Shown: positions 14,818 to 23,249 of the stretch, piece by piece
Position numbering within the stretch: the stretch's first letter is position 1
How the letters are laid out: each line of letters starts with the position of its first letter
Origin: Salibacterium aidingense DSM 18341
GTDB lineage: Bacteria > Bacillota > Bacilli > Bacillales > Marinococcaceae
NCBI RefSeq assembly: GCF_000429685.1
Contig: NZ_AUCI01000019.1
Span: 1-64,000, forward strand
Direction of reading: 5' to 3'
Length of the DNA stretch: 64,000 nucleotides
Position numbers and translations under genes: made by a program
Notes under the pieces: model-generated
Told to the model about the DNA's origin: nothing
What the model saw: only the letters and a program-made list of their open reading frames with translations
Databases searched by the model: none

Positions 14818-15936
14818 ATGTCTGAAAAGGTGCTTCATTATTACGCGGGAGATCACACGGCGAAGGGTTTTTATCCATTATATGCTTCTAATTTTCAAGG
14901 ACTGGAACGCATCTTTATTTTAAAAGGATCATCGGCTGCGATAAAAACGGATATCATGAACAAACTGGCAGATGTTTGGAAAAGCAGAGATTATGAAATG
15001 GAGTTCATCCATAGTTCTTCTGATAACGATAAACTCGATGGGATCATTATTCCTCATTTGAAAATCGGGGTACATGACGGTACTTCCGATCCATTCGAAC
15101 CTAAAGAGGGAACAATAGAAATAGTGGACGTGGATGCCACCCTCGACTCCAAACATCTAGAACAACAACAAAACAGGATCCAGAGATACCAGAAAAAAAT
15201 CATGAAATCCTTCCAATCCGCACACCAATCTTTTCAAACAGGGTTACGCATCCATGACGATCTAGAAGACATCTATATTCGTCACTTAGACTCTGACAAA
15301 GCAGATCAGGCAGCTGAAGATGTAGGGAAACACTTATTTTCCAACGAGGAACCAAAAGAAAAAACGCCATTAACGAAGCATCGATTTTTCGGGGCTTCTA
15401 CGCCAAAAGGGGTCGTTGATTATATACCAAACATAACAGACGATCTTGAGAAAAGATATTTTATTAAAGGGCGGGCTGGTACAGGAAAATCCACCTTTCT
15501 CAAAAAACAGGCCGAAGCCGCGCAAGACCTGGGCCTGGATGTAGAAATATATCACTGTGGATTCGATCCAGAAAGTATTGATATGGTGGTCGTGCGGGAA
15601 TTAGGTTTCTGTATTTTTGACAGCACAGATCCGCATGAGTATTTTCCTGAGACGAAAAACGACGAAATTATTGATTTGTACGAAAAAACCGTAGCACCCG
15701 GCACTGACGAAAAATACGCCAACACCATTCATAACCTTACCCGCAGGTATAAATCCTATATGAAAAAAGGAATCACTCACTTAAAAAAAGCAAAACAAGA
15801 TAATGATAACCTGGAAAAGATTTATCTCGCCGCGTCGGATGATTCAGCCCTCAATCATATCTTTGACACACTAAAAAAACAAGTAGAAATACAGGAGAAC
15901 CTAATAGTACAAAAAACTGGCAGCCTTTTGAACTGA
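14818..15936 (+). CDS. PRK06851-type P-loop ATPase
   Basis: 372 residues, a cytosolic protein built of two similar halves. The second half (from about residue 190) has an intact Walker A, IKGRAGTGKSTFLKK, and follows an RFFGAST-PKGVVDYIP lead-in typical of this family. The first half has the corresponding ILKGSSAAIKTDIMNKL, in which the GKT/S signature is lost, so only the second site should bind nucleotide. The middle (about 115-165) is helical and charged. Function is unknown; members are widespread in sporeforming Bacillota. It is probably transcribed alone, with AGGTGGGGAG upstream. Confidence 0.78.
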   Translation: MSEKVLHYYAGDHTAKGFYPLYASNFQGLERIFILKGSSAAIKTDIMNKLADVWKSRDYEMEFIHSSSDNDKLDGIIIPHLKIGVHDGTSDPFEPKEGTIEIVDVDATLDSKHLEQQQNRIQRYQKKIMKSFQSAHQSFQTGLRIHDDLEDIYIRHLDSDKADQAAEDVGKHLFSNEEPKEKTPLTKHRFFGASTPKGVVDYIPNITDDLEKRYFIKGRAGTGKSTFLKKQAEAAQDLGLDVEIYHCGFDPESIDMVVVRELGFCIFDSTDPHEYFPETKNDEIIDLYEKTVAPGTDEKYANTIHNLTRRYKSYMKKGITHLKKAKQDNDNLEKIYLAASDDSALNHIFDTLKKQVEIQENLIVQKTGSLLN

Positions 15937-15946
15937 TCTAGTTAAT

Positions 15947-15971
15947 GGAGCAAAGCAGGCTGCTTTGCTCC
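15947..15971 (+). terminator. hairpin after the P-loop ATPase gene
   Basis: Perfect 11-bp stem GGAGCAAAGCA/TGCTTTGCTCC around GGC. No T run follows, so it may be a processing or attenuating hairpin rather than a strict terminator. Confidence 0.5.
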
Positions 15972-16103
15972 AGAATTCCCCCGGAGTATGGCAGTTCCAT
16001 ATTGTAATCGGGCGTATGCCATTGGAATCCTACAGGTACGTCCGTAACATACTGTTCACCGATAGAAGGAGCAAGTCTCTGTTTCTCTCCTTTCGCCCCC
16101 GCC

Positions 16104-16226
16104 TCATCCATAATTTTTAATACCGAAACGCTCCAACAGCTCCTTATTCATATACCCTGTCAAGTTTAACCGCATGACCTCTCGCTTTATTTCCTCGGGA
16201 TAAAATTCTTCTTCCACATAACGAAA
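16104..16226 (-). pseudogene. IS3-type OrfA transposase remnant
   Basis: The minus strand encodes EEEFYPEEIKREVMRL and GYMNKELLERFGIKN before a stop, the N-terminal helix-turn-helix pattern of IS3-family OrfA proteins. The rest of the element is missing. A separate 57-codon minus-strand frame overlaps its 3' side (15938-16111, starting MDEAGAKGEKQRL and containing VGFQWHTPDYNMELPY); I cannot identify it and it lacks a ribosome site. Confidence 0.45.
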
Positions 16227-16354
16227 AACACCCCATTATGTCGATATAAAACCTGGCAAAATGGATTTAATTGGAAAACAATCCATCGGTGCGAACGTTA
16301 AATTGACTAACAAAACACCACCAAACCAGGGCAGGACAGACACTTTAACGAATA

Positions 16355-16374
16355 TTCGACAAGTGACAGGCACC
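16355..16374 (+). repeat. GTGACAGGCACC repeat, short form
   Basis: TTCGACAAGTGACAGGCACC, the short form without the CCGGGGC part. Same orientation as the long forms. Confidence 0.75.
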
Positions 16375-16432
16375 ACCCGGTTCTATGTAGAAGATAATTA
16401 TAGAGGGATAACCATAAATGAAGGAGAGATGC

Positions 16433-17278
16433 ATGATGACACATACTGTACCAAATGTAACGATGCATGACGGCGTCACTATACCAGCGGTCGGTTTTGG
16501 CACGGTGAAGCTGAACGGCAATGAAGGAGCGGGCGCGATCGCCAATGCGATCCGCAACGGGTACAGGCTCCTCGATTCTGCCTACAATTATGAAAACGAA
16601 GGAACGGTGGGGGAAGCCATACGACGGACGACCGTCCCGCGCGAAGAACTGCGGATCACATCCAAACTGCCGGGACGGTACCACAGTTACGACAAAGCAG
16701 TCGTCACCATCCAGGAGTCACTGTACCGCGCCGGCCTGGATTATTATGATTTATACTTGATCCACTGGCCGAATCCGATCCAGGATCAGTATGTCGAAGC
16801 CTGGCAGGCCCTCATAGACGCGCAGAAATGGGGGTTAATCCGCTCAATCGGTGTGTCCAACTTCCTGCCGGAACACTTGGAACGGTTAAAAAAAGAAACC
16901 GGCATCCTTCCCGTGATCAACCAAGTTGAACTGCATCCGTTTTTTAACCAGGAGGCGCAACGGAAATATCATGACGAAAACGGGATCATCACCGAATCCT
17001 GGAGTCCGTTATACCAGGCCGGCGACATCATCCATAACGAAACACTGCAGGGCATTGCCGGCAAACACGGCAGAACTGTTTCGCAGATTATTCTTCGCTG
17101 GCATGTGCAAATCGGCGCCGTGCCGATTCCGCGTTCCACGTCTCCGCAACGCCAGCTTGAAAACATCGGCCTCTTTGATTTCACACTGGAAGACGAAGAT
17201 ATGCAGACGATCAATAGACTTACCCGGAGCGATGGACGTATTTTTGACGGGGATCCGGCCGTATACGAAGAATTTTAA
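16433..17278 (+). CDS. aldo/keto reductase
   Basis: About 281 residues, an NADPH-dependent aldo/keto reductase. The tetrad is intact: Asp and Tyr in LLDSAYNYENE, Lys in ITSKLPG, His in LYLIHWPNP. GVSNFLPEHLERL and the cofactor-loop IPRSTSPQRQLENI are also standard. I place the start at the ATG pair at 16433/16436 because AAGGAGAG lies 7 bases upstream; the ATG at 16418 overlaps that site. Members reduce small aldehydes and ketones such as methylglyoxal or 2,5-diketogluconate. Monocistronic, closed by a strong terminator. Confidence 0.92.
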   Translation: MMTHTVPNVTMHDGVTIPAVGFGTVKLNGNEGAGAIANAIRNGYRLLDSAYNYENEGTVGEAIRRTTVPREELRITSKLPGRYHSYDKAVVTIQESLYRAGLDYYDLYLIHWPNPIQDQYVEAWQALIDAQKWGLIRSIGVSNFLPEHLERLKKETGILPVINQVELHPFFNQEAQRKYHDENGIITESWSPLYQAGDIIHNETLQGIAGKHGRTVSQIILRWHVQIGAVPIPRSTSPQRQLENIGLFDFTLEDEDMQTINRLTRSDGRIFDGDPAVYEEF

Positions 17279-17286
17279 TATAGGAC

Positions 17287-17315
17287 AAAAAGGGCTGCCG
17301 TGGCAGCCTTTTTTT
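17287..17315 (+). terminator. terminator of aldo/keto reductase gene
   Basis: GGCTGCC-GT-GGCAGCC flanked by A and T runs, a canonical intrinsic terminator. Confidence 0.88.
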
Positions 17316-17462
17316 CTGGTTAATATTAAGAATATGGAGAAAAAATCCCCCCTGCTAAAGCCTCCTGAATCCATCAAGTTATTCGTTTTTCAGGAACCTT
17401 CCTCTTATTTTTCTCGATTTTTATTGACCAGCTATGTACGAGTATTACCTTTTATTATATGC

Positions 17463-17489
17463 TATAATTCGTTCAAATAAAAATTTGAA
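17463..17489 (+). promoter_or_regulatory. -10 element and inverted repeat before the methyltransferase
   Basis: TGC-TATAAT (-10 at 17463-17468, extended TGn form) is followed by TTCAAAT-AAAA-ATTTGAA (17472-17489), a perfect 7-bp inverted repeat overlapping the expected transcription start. This could be an operator. Confidence 0.4.
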
Positions 17490-17506
17490 TAAAAGGGGAG
17501 GAATAG

Positions 17507-18130
17507 ATGAACAACCGGTGGAATCGTATAGTGTACAAAATTTGGTCCCCCTTTTATGATAAATTATTTAATTCAGGTCCATTTCTCAGCACGCGAAAAA
17601 AGTTATTTCAAGAAAATACATTCGATAGGACACAAAATATACTATTTGTTGGTGTAGGAACTGGCGCAGACCTAGAACAAATTAACTATGCTGATTTAAA
17701 TATTACCGCCATTGACTACTCTCCAGAAATGATTGAAAGGGCCAGGAAAAAATTCAGAGAGTCCTCCATACAGTTCAAGGAAATGGACGCTCTGAATATG
17801 AGTTTTGACAATAATCAATTCGATATAATCATTGGAAGTCTTATCCTATCCGTTGTTCCTGACGCAGATAAATGTTTCAAGGAAATGATAAGAGTTTTAA
17901 AACAAGGGGGAGAAATTATTCTCTTTAATAAATTTTCACCTAAAGGAAAAGAACCTTCTCCTTTTAAAAAAGTAATACGGCCTATAATTAAGCTGTTAGG
18001 CACGGACATAGGGTTAAATTTTGAATCCTTGCATGAGAGACATAAAGAAATTTTATCCGTAACCGAGGATTCTCCACTAATGTATAAGGGGATGTACAGA
18101 AAGATTGTGATTCGTAAAATTTACACATAA
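17507..18130 (+). CDS. class I SAM-dependent methyltransferase
   Basis: 207 residues. Motif I is ILFVGVGTGADLEQI, the acidic loop at the end of strand 2 is ITAIDYSPEMIERA, motif III is FDIIIGSLILSVVPD and post-III is RVLKQGGEIILFNKF. The general plan, with the C-terminal FNKFSPKGKEPSPFKK and GLNFESL, resembles small lipid or phospholipid N-methyltransferases (PmtA-like), but the substrate is uncertain. AAGGGGAGGAATAG precedes the start. AT-rich compared with neighbours, which could reflect transfer. Confidence 0.82.
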   Translation: MNNRWNRIVYKIWSPFYDKLFNSGPFLSTRKKLFQENTFDRTQNILFVGVGTGADLEQINYADLNITAIDYSPEMIERARKKFRESSIQFKEMDALNMSFDNNQFDIIIGSLILSVVPDADKCFKEMIRVLKQGGEIILFNKFSPKGKEPSPFKKVIRPIIKLLGTDIGLNFESLHERHKEILSVTEDSPLMYKGMYRKIVIRKIYT

Positions 18131-18229
18131 TGGTATTCAAGTGTTTGTGAACTTTTTTATAGAAGGAGTCATAAATGAAATAACCATCATAAGTATACGA
18201 CTCATTTCAGCGGTCTATCTTTTCGTATA

Positions 18230-18259
18230 TTCGACAATTTTCGGGCGGTGACAGGCACC
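18230..18259 (+). repeat. GTGACAGGCACC repeat, long form (variant)
   Basis: TTCGACAATTT then TCGGGCGGTGACAGGCACC. Same orientation as the others. Confidence 0.8.
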
Positions 18260-18277
18260 TCCTCTTTACTGAATTCA

Positions 18278-18306
18278 TTCGACAAAACCCGGGGCGTGAC
18301 AGGCAC
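18278..18306 (+). repeat. GTGACAGGCACC repeat, long form
   Basis: TTCGACAAAA then CCCGGGGCGTGACAGGCAC. The last base is part of the stop codon of the acetyltransferase gene at 18306. Confidence 0.88.
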
Positions 18307-19127
18307 TAGTCGATTTTAATTTGATAAATATTATAATTTAGGGTTCTTTTAAATCCAATCGACTCAGCAACAAGAATGGAAGGGATATTTTTATCATCAC
18401 AATTCCAGAGCGGGCTTTTTCCATTCTCAATACAAAAATTTATGCAAGCTGAAGCTGCAATTTTAGCATACCCTTTATTTCGATATCCCTCCTCTGTCAT
18501 TAAAGCAAATTCAAGCTGATTGCCGGATGAAAACGCCGATAAGCACCAGCCGGCAACCGTATCCTCTTCAATAACACAATAGCCAACACCTTTCTGTAAA
18601 AAATGATCAACCGATGGCCAAGGCATTTGGACCCATTGCCTCACCTGGTTAAGATTGTTTAATGAGGAATCATTGAAGAGAGAGGCATCGATGAGTCTCA
18701 ATGAGGCCTTGTCTGGAAGTAACTTTGGGGGTGGATTATAGCTCGTAATATCAAAAGTATAAAATCTCTTTTCAACCTTTGAACTCTTGATTTTATTAGT
18801 GACTTCCTGCTCAATCACTTTCTTCCATTGTTCATTGTTGTAATACAAGTTAATAGCAGGGATTTCCATCTTTTTAGCTTTTGGCATGATATGATCAGAG
18901 ATCACGTGGTTGATCTTTTCATTAAACTCTTTGTTATGTGGTTTACCTGCAAATAAAACTTCGAAGTTCATACCATTAAGGAGCGCTGATGTTGGATTGT
19001 CCAAATCATCCACATAAATATCGCCGACTGTATTTCCCTCCAAAACTGACATCGTAATAATTTGGTGATGAAACGAGTCGAATAGAGGCTTCACTTTCAT
19101 AAACTGATGTTGAGGTAATAAAAACAT
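18306..19127 (-). CDS. GNAT acetyltransferase (PF12746 type)
   Basis: 273 residues. The N-terminal half is a poorly conserved domain; the C-terminal half has the acetyl-CoA pattern FALMTEEGYRNKGYAKIAAS, then NGKSPLWNCDDKNIPSILVA and ESIGF, as in the Bacillus GNAT group that includes ZmaR-like proteins. AGAAAGGAAGAAAG serves the start. It lies downstream of a TetR-type gene on the same strand, with a TetR-like operator between them, so its expression is likely controlled by that repressor. The stop codon touches a repeat. Substrate unknown. Confidence 0.82.
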   Translation of the reverse strand: MFLLPQHQFMKVKPLFDSFHHQIITMSVLEGNTVGDIYVDDLDNPTSALLNGMNFEVLFAGKPHNKEFNEKINHVISDHIMPKAKKMEIPAINLYYNNEQWKKVIEQEVTNKIKSSKVEKRFYTFDITSYNPPPKLLPDKASLRLIDASLFNDSSLNNLNQVRQWVQMPWPSVDHFLQKGVGYCVIEEDTVAGWCLSAFSSGNQLEFALMTEEGYRNKGYAKIAASACINFCIENGKSPLWNCDDKNIPSILVAESIGFKRTLNYNIYQIKID

Positions 19128-19186
19128 ATACTTTCTTCCTTTCTATTAACAATTGAATGTAATTTTAAATAATGGACCGCAAAAAT

Positions 19187-19204
19187 AAACTGACCGTACG
19201 GTTT
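19187..19204. promoter_or_regulatory. second TetR-type operator
   Basis: AAACTGACCGTACGGTTT shares 14 of 18 bases with the operator at 19881-19898 and has a palindromic ACCGTACGGT core. It is upstream of the acetyltransferase gene. Confidence 0.5.
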
Positions 19205-19248
19205 AATAAAGATGAAAATAAAATCCCCTACTTCAATCCAGGGGAAAG

Positions 19249-19845
19249 TCAATCCTTGGAGATTCCATGAAGAAAGATGTCAATCGCATTCACGTAAAGA
19301 TTATAAAATCTTTCTTCTTCATAACCAAGGAACTGTGTAATGCTCATACCGGTGAGTGTACTATAAAGAATAAAAGATAAATCTTCTACAGTATTATTCG
19401 TTTCAAACTCTTGGTTTTGAACCCCCTCTTCAATGATTTGATGAAATATCTCATATTCTGGCTTAATAAGATGGATGAGTTTTTCTCTTATCAATTGTTC
19501 TATATTCTCAGAAGCCAAATATTCTGGAACGGTTTGGGATAGGGGATTCTGCATATCTGAAGCATAATAGCGAGCTAGTAAGTATAGTTTCTCTTTTGCT
19601 GTTGTAACGAAAGCAGCTTGTTCTTCCCACTTGCTCTGCCATTCTTTTGAAGATTCTTCCACCGTATACAGAAACAATTCTTCTTTGCTCTTAAAATGAT
19701 AATAAATGCTGCCTTTGCTAATCTGGGTGAACTCACGTATTTCTTCCATGGATGTTGCAGCATAGCCTTTCTGTTCGAAAAGGATCTTCGCTTTTTCTGA
19801 AATTTTCTTTTTTGTTTTTTCACCTTTTCCATCAGCTCTTGCCAT
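19249..19845 (-). CDS. TetR/AcrR-family repressor
   Basis: About 198 residues. The N-terminal HTH is clear: KKKISEKAKILFEQKGYAAT then TSMEEIREFTQISKGSIYYH and FKSKEELF. The C-terminal ligand domain is variable, ending in DIFLHGIS. I use MARADGKGE as the start; eight earlier codons run into the operator region. A perfect palindrome just upstream (19879-19900) is its expected autoregulatory site, and a related site precedes the acetyltransferase gene downstream. Confidence 0.9.
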   Translation of the reverse strand: MARADGKGEKTKKKISEKAKILFEQKGYAATSMEEIREFTQISKGSIYYHFKSKEELFLYTVEESSKEWQSKWEEQAAFVTTAKEKLYLLARYYASDMQNPLSQTVPEYLASENIEQLIREKLIHLIKPEYEIFHQIIEEGVQNQEFETNNTVEDLSFILYSTLTGMSITQFLGYEEERFYNLYVNAIDIFLHGISKD

Positions 19846-19878
19846 AATTCTTGAGGACCACCTACACAATTAAAATGA

Positions 19879-19900
19879 TTAAACTGACCAGTCAGTTTAA
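19879..19900. promoter_or_regulatory. TetR-type operator (perfect palindrome)
   Basis: TTAAACTGAC and GTCAGTTTAA, separated by CA, centred about 45 bases upstream of the TetR start. A textbook autoregulatory site. Confidence 0.65.
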
Positions 19901-20001
19901 CTATAAAATAACTTATTTTTGTATCAAATACAACCCTTTTTGAGAAAAACCAACAATCCATACAATCAATGGGGACTTGGACAACTCGTGAAACGAACCT
20001 G

Positions 20002-20325
20002 TCACAACATTTTTCGGGGCGTGACAGGCACCATTGATCTGCCCAAAAAATCAGTTCGCACTGCAGCCAGGGAGGCGGCACCGAGGATAGCGATGATGAA
20101 GGGCATCTGTTTCCACATTTTTCGCTGAAAAAGATGTTTCGGCTTTTTCACCTCAAACAGTACGAGAAAATAAACACAGGCAATCGGAATGGTTATCACC
20201 AGCAGACCGGGGAACAGAGCACTAGCCCTGTAAGTATTCCAAGCGACAATCACTTCTTCCGCCAGATTTTCCAATATGTAAATAAAAAAAATCATGATCG
20301 CAATCCTCAGCCCCTGATAGATCAA
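20002..20325 (-). CDS. small membrane protein with repeat-encoded tail
   Basis: Up to 107 residues with three hydrophobic helices (IMIFFIYILENLAEEVIV, PGLLVITIPIACVYFLVLF, MPFIIAILGAASLAAV). The start is unsure: a TTG at 20325 lies close to GAGGTGA, while the ATG at 20295 has GAGG ten bases upstream. The C-terminal SMVPVTPRKML comes from the repeat at 20003-20032, so the original end has been lost. It follows the zinc-ribbon gene by 5 bases. Family unknown. Confidence 0.5.
   Translation of the reverse strand: MIYQGLRIAIMIFFIYILENLAEEVIVAWNTYRASALFPGLLVITIPIACVYFLVLFEVKKPKHLFQRKMWKQMPFIIAILGAASLAAVRTDFLGRSMVPVTPRKML
20003..20032 (+). repeat. GTGACAGGCACC repeat, partly decayed
   Basis: The TTCGACAAAA end is altered (CACAACATT), the TCGGGGCGTGACAGGCACC end is intact. 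It encodes, in antisense, the last residues of the membrane gene ending at 20002. Confidence 0.7.
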
Positions 20326-20330
20326 TCACC

Positions 20331-20999
20331 TCATATCTCATCCTCTTCTTTCTGGATTCCCGCGCTGCTTTCTTTTTTCGCTGCGGGGAACACTTCGATC
20401 GAAACAGTTCGTTCAGCATACTGTAATAAGGAATCATTCGTTACCAGCCGCTGCCGCTCTTCTTCATTCAAGATTTCTTTTCCAAAATCCGAGAAAACTT
20501 CTTTCGGTTCCTCCTCCCGCTCATAGGTCAACAGGTCCTTTTCCTGATGACGATAAACGGGAAATGCTTTTTCCCACAGCTGCAAGAGTTTGAAGGAAGT
20601 TTGCCCGTCGGAGTCGTCGATCGTTTCTATCATGAACGGGAGGACATGGCTTTTTTCAAATCTTAGCATAAGTAAAAACCCTCTGTTTTTCACAATTTTA
20701 TAGACATGATGCTGCTTATCGGCCACCCAGGTGTCGAACCACTGCTTCAGCTCTTCCTCCAGTTGATTCTGTTTTTCAGAGAGATCCTCTTTCTTCCGCC
20801 AATTCGCCTCTTCCAGTTCATCCCGCTTCCATTCGGTTCCACACACTCGGCAGCGGAACAAAAATGGAAAAACGAAAGGAACCCATGCCAGCAGAAAAAG
20901 ATAAGGAAGGAACAGCAGTACAATACACCCTGCCGCCCGTAGTCCCATCGAACTCAGCTGTTCCACATTATCCGTCTTACAATACGGACACAAATGCAC
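20331..20999 (-). CDS. zinc-ribbon membrane-associated protein
   Basis: 222 residues. An N-terminal zinc ribbon is split by a hydrophobic segment: CPYCKTDN at the start, then a long hydrophobic stretch (AAGCIVLLFLPYLFLLAW), then CRVCGTEW. The rest (about 70-222) is charged, with helices rich in Glu and Lys. A GGGAGGAGATA ribosome site precedes the start. The arrangement of two CxxC pairs around a hairpin of membrane helices occurs in uncharacterised Bacillus proteins. It heads a two-gene unit with the small membrane protein at 20002-20325. Confidence 0.68.
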   Translation of the reverse strand: MHLCPYCKTDNVEQLSSMGLRAAGCIVLLFLPYLFLLAWVPFVFPFLFRCRVCGTEWKRDELEEANWRKKEDLSEKQNQLEEELKQWFDTWVADKQHHVYKIVKNRGFLLMLRFEKSHVLPFMIETIDDSDGQTSFKLLQLWEKAFPVYRHQEKDLLTYEREEEPKEVFSDFGKEILNEEERQRLVTNDSLLQYAERTVSIEVFPAAKKESSAGIQKEEDEI

Positions 21000-21176
21000 T
21001 ATATCTCCTCCCTTCCAGTTTGCCCGGAAAATTCTACACTACCATCCTACCAATAATAATACTTCTTTTTAGAAAACAACTGGGAAGGCATGGTAAAATC
21101 ATAACAAAAAGATAAAGGAAAATTTAGTATGTTTATGAAAATGTTAACGAAAAAGTAGCTTTGGGAGTGTTTTATT

Positions 21177-21631
21177 ATGTATGTCTACCAGCCGGCTGGA
21201 TTCTTAAAAAGGGGTACCGCCGCTTTCATCGATGCGGCATTGCTGTTCACTCTGACCCAGCTCGTTTCCTATCTGCTGTATGGTCATATTTTGATTCCGT
21301 TATCCGATTTTATCAACATGTTCTTTCCTTTATACTTTATCTTTATTCCTGCGGTATGGAATGGATTCACTCTTGGAAAACGAGCGGTCAGGATCCGCAT
21401 TTCCAGCGTCTACCGGGATGGTGCCGGTATCGGTTCCATGCTGCTCCGCTATTTTGGTGCCGTCCTGTTCGCTTTTATCCACTTGGCATTGGAATTATTG
21501 TCAGTGCCTTTATGGCAGCCCTGCGTGAAGATAAACGCACCGTCCATGACTTTATCTCCGGAACCTACGTCACCTCCGACCTGTCAAAAGAACCCGCAGG
21601 GAAACACCCTTTAACAATCGAAAAGTGTTAA
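21177..21631 (+). pseudogene. RDD-family membrane protein, frameshifted
   Basis: The first part encodes an RDD domain (AGFLKRGTAAFIDAALLF with the Arg and Asp of the family, then NGFTLGKRAVRIRI). Near 21470-21490 the continuing family sequence moves to another frame, which encodes LGIGIIVSAFMAALREDKRT and VHDFISGTYV, the usual RDD ending. One missing base explains it. This could be a true mutation or a sequence error. RDD proteins are small membrane proteins of varied and mostly unknown transport roles. Confidence 0.7.
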
Positions 21632-22046
21632 CAGCAGCGGGAGTTCTGATCCTTATCCTAACCTTCACGCTCGACCGGTTTCAGCACACCACTTATGAAG
21701 CAGCCGTAACAGACATGCTCAGGGAGGGGGTGCCTTAGACTCCATTACTATCAAAGACCGCAGGCATGATGTTAAGGAATTCACGGAAAGAGAGGTACTT
21801 ATAGAAGACGAGACAGTATTTGAAAGCATACAGACTGAACCTGGAGAGACGAAGCTTCGAAAAACAGGAGACTCCGTGGGAAACGATTATTATATACACA
21901 TAAAACAAGAAAGAAATGATCACTTCCTCGTTATCGGGGAGAACGGAATAACTATAAGCGACAGCGATTATGAAATTTTAGGAAAAAACACCCCCCGCCG
22001 GCTCCTCGAAAACCTGGAGCTGGATTGGGAAGTGACAGTGAGATGA
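21625..22046 (+). pseudogene. membrane-anchored hypothetical protein, frameshifted
   Basis: The 5' part encodes a signal-anchor-like segment (LTAAGVLILILTFTLDRF) and then EAAVTDMLREG; in a run of five G bases (21726-21730) the frame is lost, and the sequence continues in another frame with ITIKDRRHDVKEFTER and ERNDHFLVIGENGITISD to the stop at 22046. Adding one G restores a single frame. The 5' end overlaps the RDD gene by a few bases, suggesting a two-gene operon. I do not recognise the product. Confidence 0.6.
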
Positions 22047-22134
22047 AGCCATGAGACGCCTCCAATTTTCTCCTCATATAGTTTGAGACGTTTCGTTCCT
22101 ATTCCAAAGGGAAAACAAGGGAAGGAGGTTTTTT

Positions 22135-22889
22135 ATGCCCTATTTTTTATCAAACCGAACTTCTTTATATTATGAAAGCGGCGGTCAAGGCCCGACCCTG
22201 CTGCTTATTTCTCCTCCTGGCGTAGGAACAGCTATTTTTGAATTAAAAGACCGGTTTCATGTAGTTACGTTTGATCCAAGAGGAAATGGAAAAAGCCAAA
22301 AAGGAAACATAGGCGACTATACGATGGAGGATTGGACAGATGATATGCTCGCCTTGATAAACCATTTAAATGAAAAACAGGTCATTCTTTGTGGATATTC
22401 TTTGGGAGGACTGCCTGCTCAAATGTTTGCGATAAAATATCCTCGAAAAACAGCCAGCCTTATCTTAATAAATAGTTTTCCTCTTGTTAACACGTTTTTG
22501 TTGAACGTCAAATTCAACCTTGGTATATGGAGCACGTATGAAGACATTCGAGGTATTCTCGGGAAAGGACTGGCTTTTTCGCATACAAAGAAAAAGAACC
22601 AGCAGAGGCACATTAGAACGTCAGTAGAAGCAAGCGATCCACACGTATTGAAGTGTATGTATAAAAATGGTAAAAGTTTGATAGTTTGAGTTTTCTTTCC
22701 TCTATTTTATGTCCAACAGGCATTATTTATGGGGGACGTGATATCTTTACGAAACCGTATCAACGCTATTTTAAAAAATCCCTTCCCCAATCACACATGA
22801 TACAAATTAAAGGAGGCGGCCATCAGTTACCAACAAAGGCAGCGAACGAAGTAAATGGCATTCTTCTCCAATGGAAGACAAGTAGTTGA
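22135..22889 (+). pseudogene. alpha/beta hydrolase, frameshifted
   Basis: The first frame encodes an alpha/beta hydrolase core: LLLISPPGVG oxyanion region, FDPRGNGKSQKG, and nucleophile elbow LCGYSLGGLPAQM with Ser intact. It ends at 22689. The second frame from 22686 continues with LCPTGIIYGGRDIF (Asp of the triad) and MIQIKGGGHQLP (His). One base is missing near 22675-22685. If repaired the protein is about 250 residues. GGAAGGAGG precedes the start. Substrate unknown. Confidence 0.78.
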
Positions 22890-22916
22890 ATGCCTCTCCC
22901 TCCTCCACTATAAATG

Positions 22917-22956
22917 AAAAAGCTAGAAAAAGGCTGCCTTCCTTTTCTAGCTTATA
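22917..22956 (-). terminator. terminator
   Basis: AGCTAGAAAA pairs with TTTTCTAGCT; the minus strand continues with TTTTTC. It probably ends minus-strand transcription of the 53-residue gene, and may also stop readthrough from the hydrolase. Confidence 0.55.
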
Positions 22957-23029
22957 TCCGGGTTCTATTGTCCCGTCGTTCCCGCTATCTACATTACGAT
23001 AGATTCATTCGCCATGGTTCTGCTTTTTC

Positions 23030-23191
23030 TTATTGCGGGAAATCGTCTGGATTTTTTTCGCTTGCTTCCGTTTCTTGGTCATCCACTTGCCTTTCAGGGT
23101 CTTGATCTCTTTGTTTATCTCGCTTCTTTATTTTTTGTTCTTTGGAGTCGTCATTTTTTCCTTGATAAGAATTAGTTCTTTCTTTTGTCAT
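23030..23191 (-). CDS. 53-residue hydrophilic protein
   Basis: Starts MTKERTNSYQGKNDD after a GGAGG placed 7-8 bases upstream. Highly charged (KKRDKQRDQDPERQVDDQ), low complexity, no hydrophobic part, probably unstructured. Similar short charged proteins in Bacillus are often spore- or stress-related, but I cannot assign one. It follows the Rieske oxidoreductase region on the same strand. Confidence 0.5.
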   Translation of the reverse strand: MTKERTNSYQGKNDDSKEQKIKKRDKQRDQDPERQVDDQETEASEKNPDDFPQ

Positions 23192-23249
23192 AAATAAACC
23201 TCCTATTAACTTGAGTACTCTAGTATTTTGTATCCGAAGGGACGAAATA

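Noticed and set aside
16261-16470. 69-codon + strand frame before the aldo/keto reductase
   Set aside because: It runs through a repeat and ends inside the reductase in another frame; no ribosome site.
19575-20081. 168-codon minus-strand frame overlapping the TetR gene
   Set aside because: It reads another frame of the TetR gene and through its operator; the TetR frame has the clear HTH.
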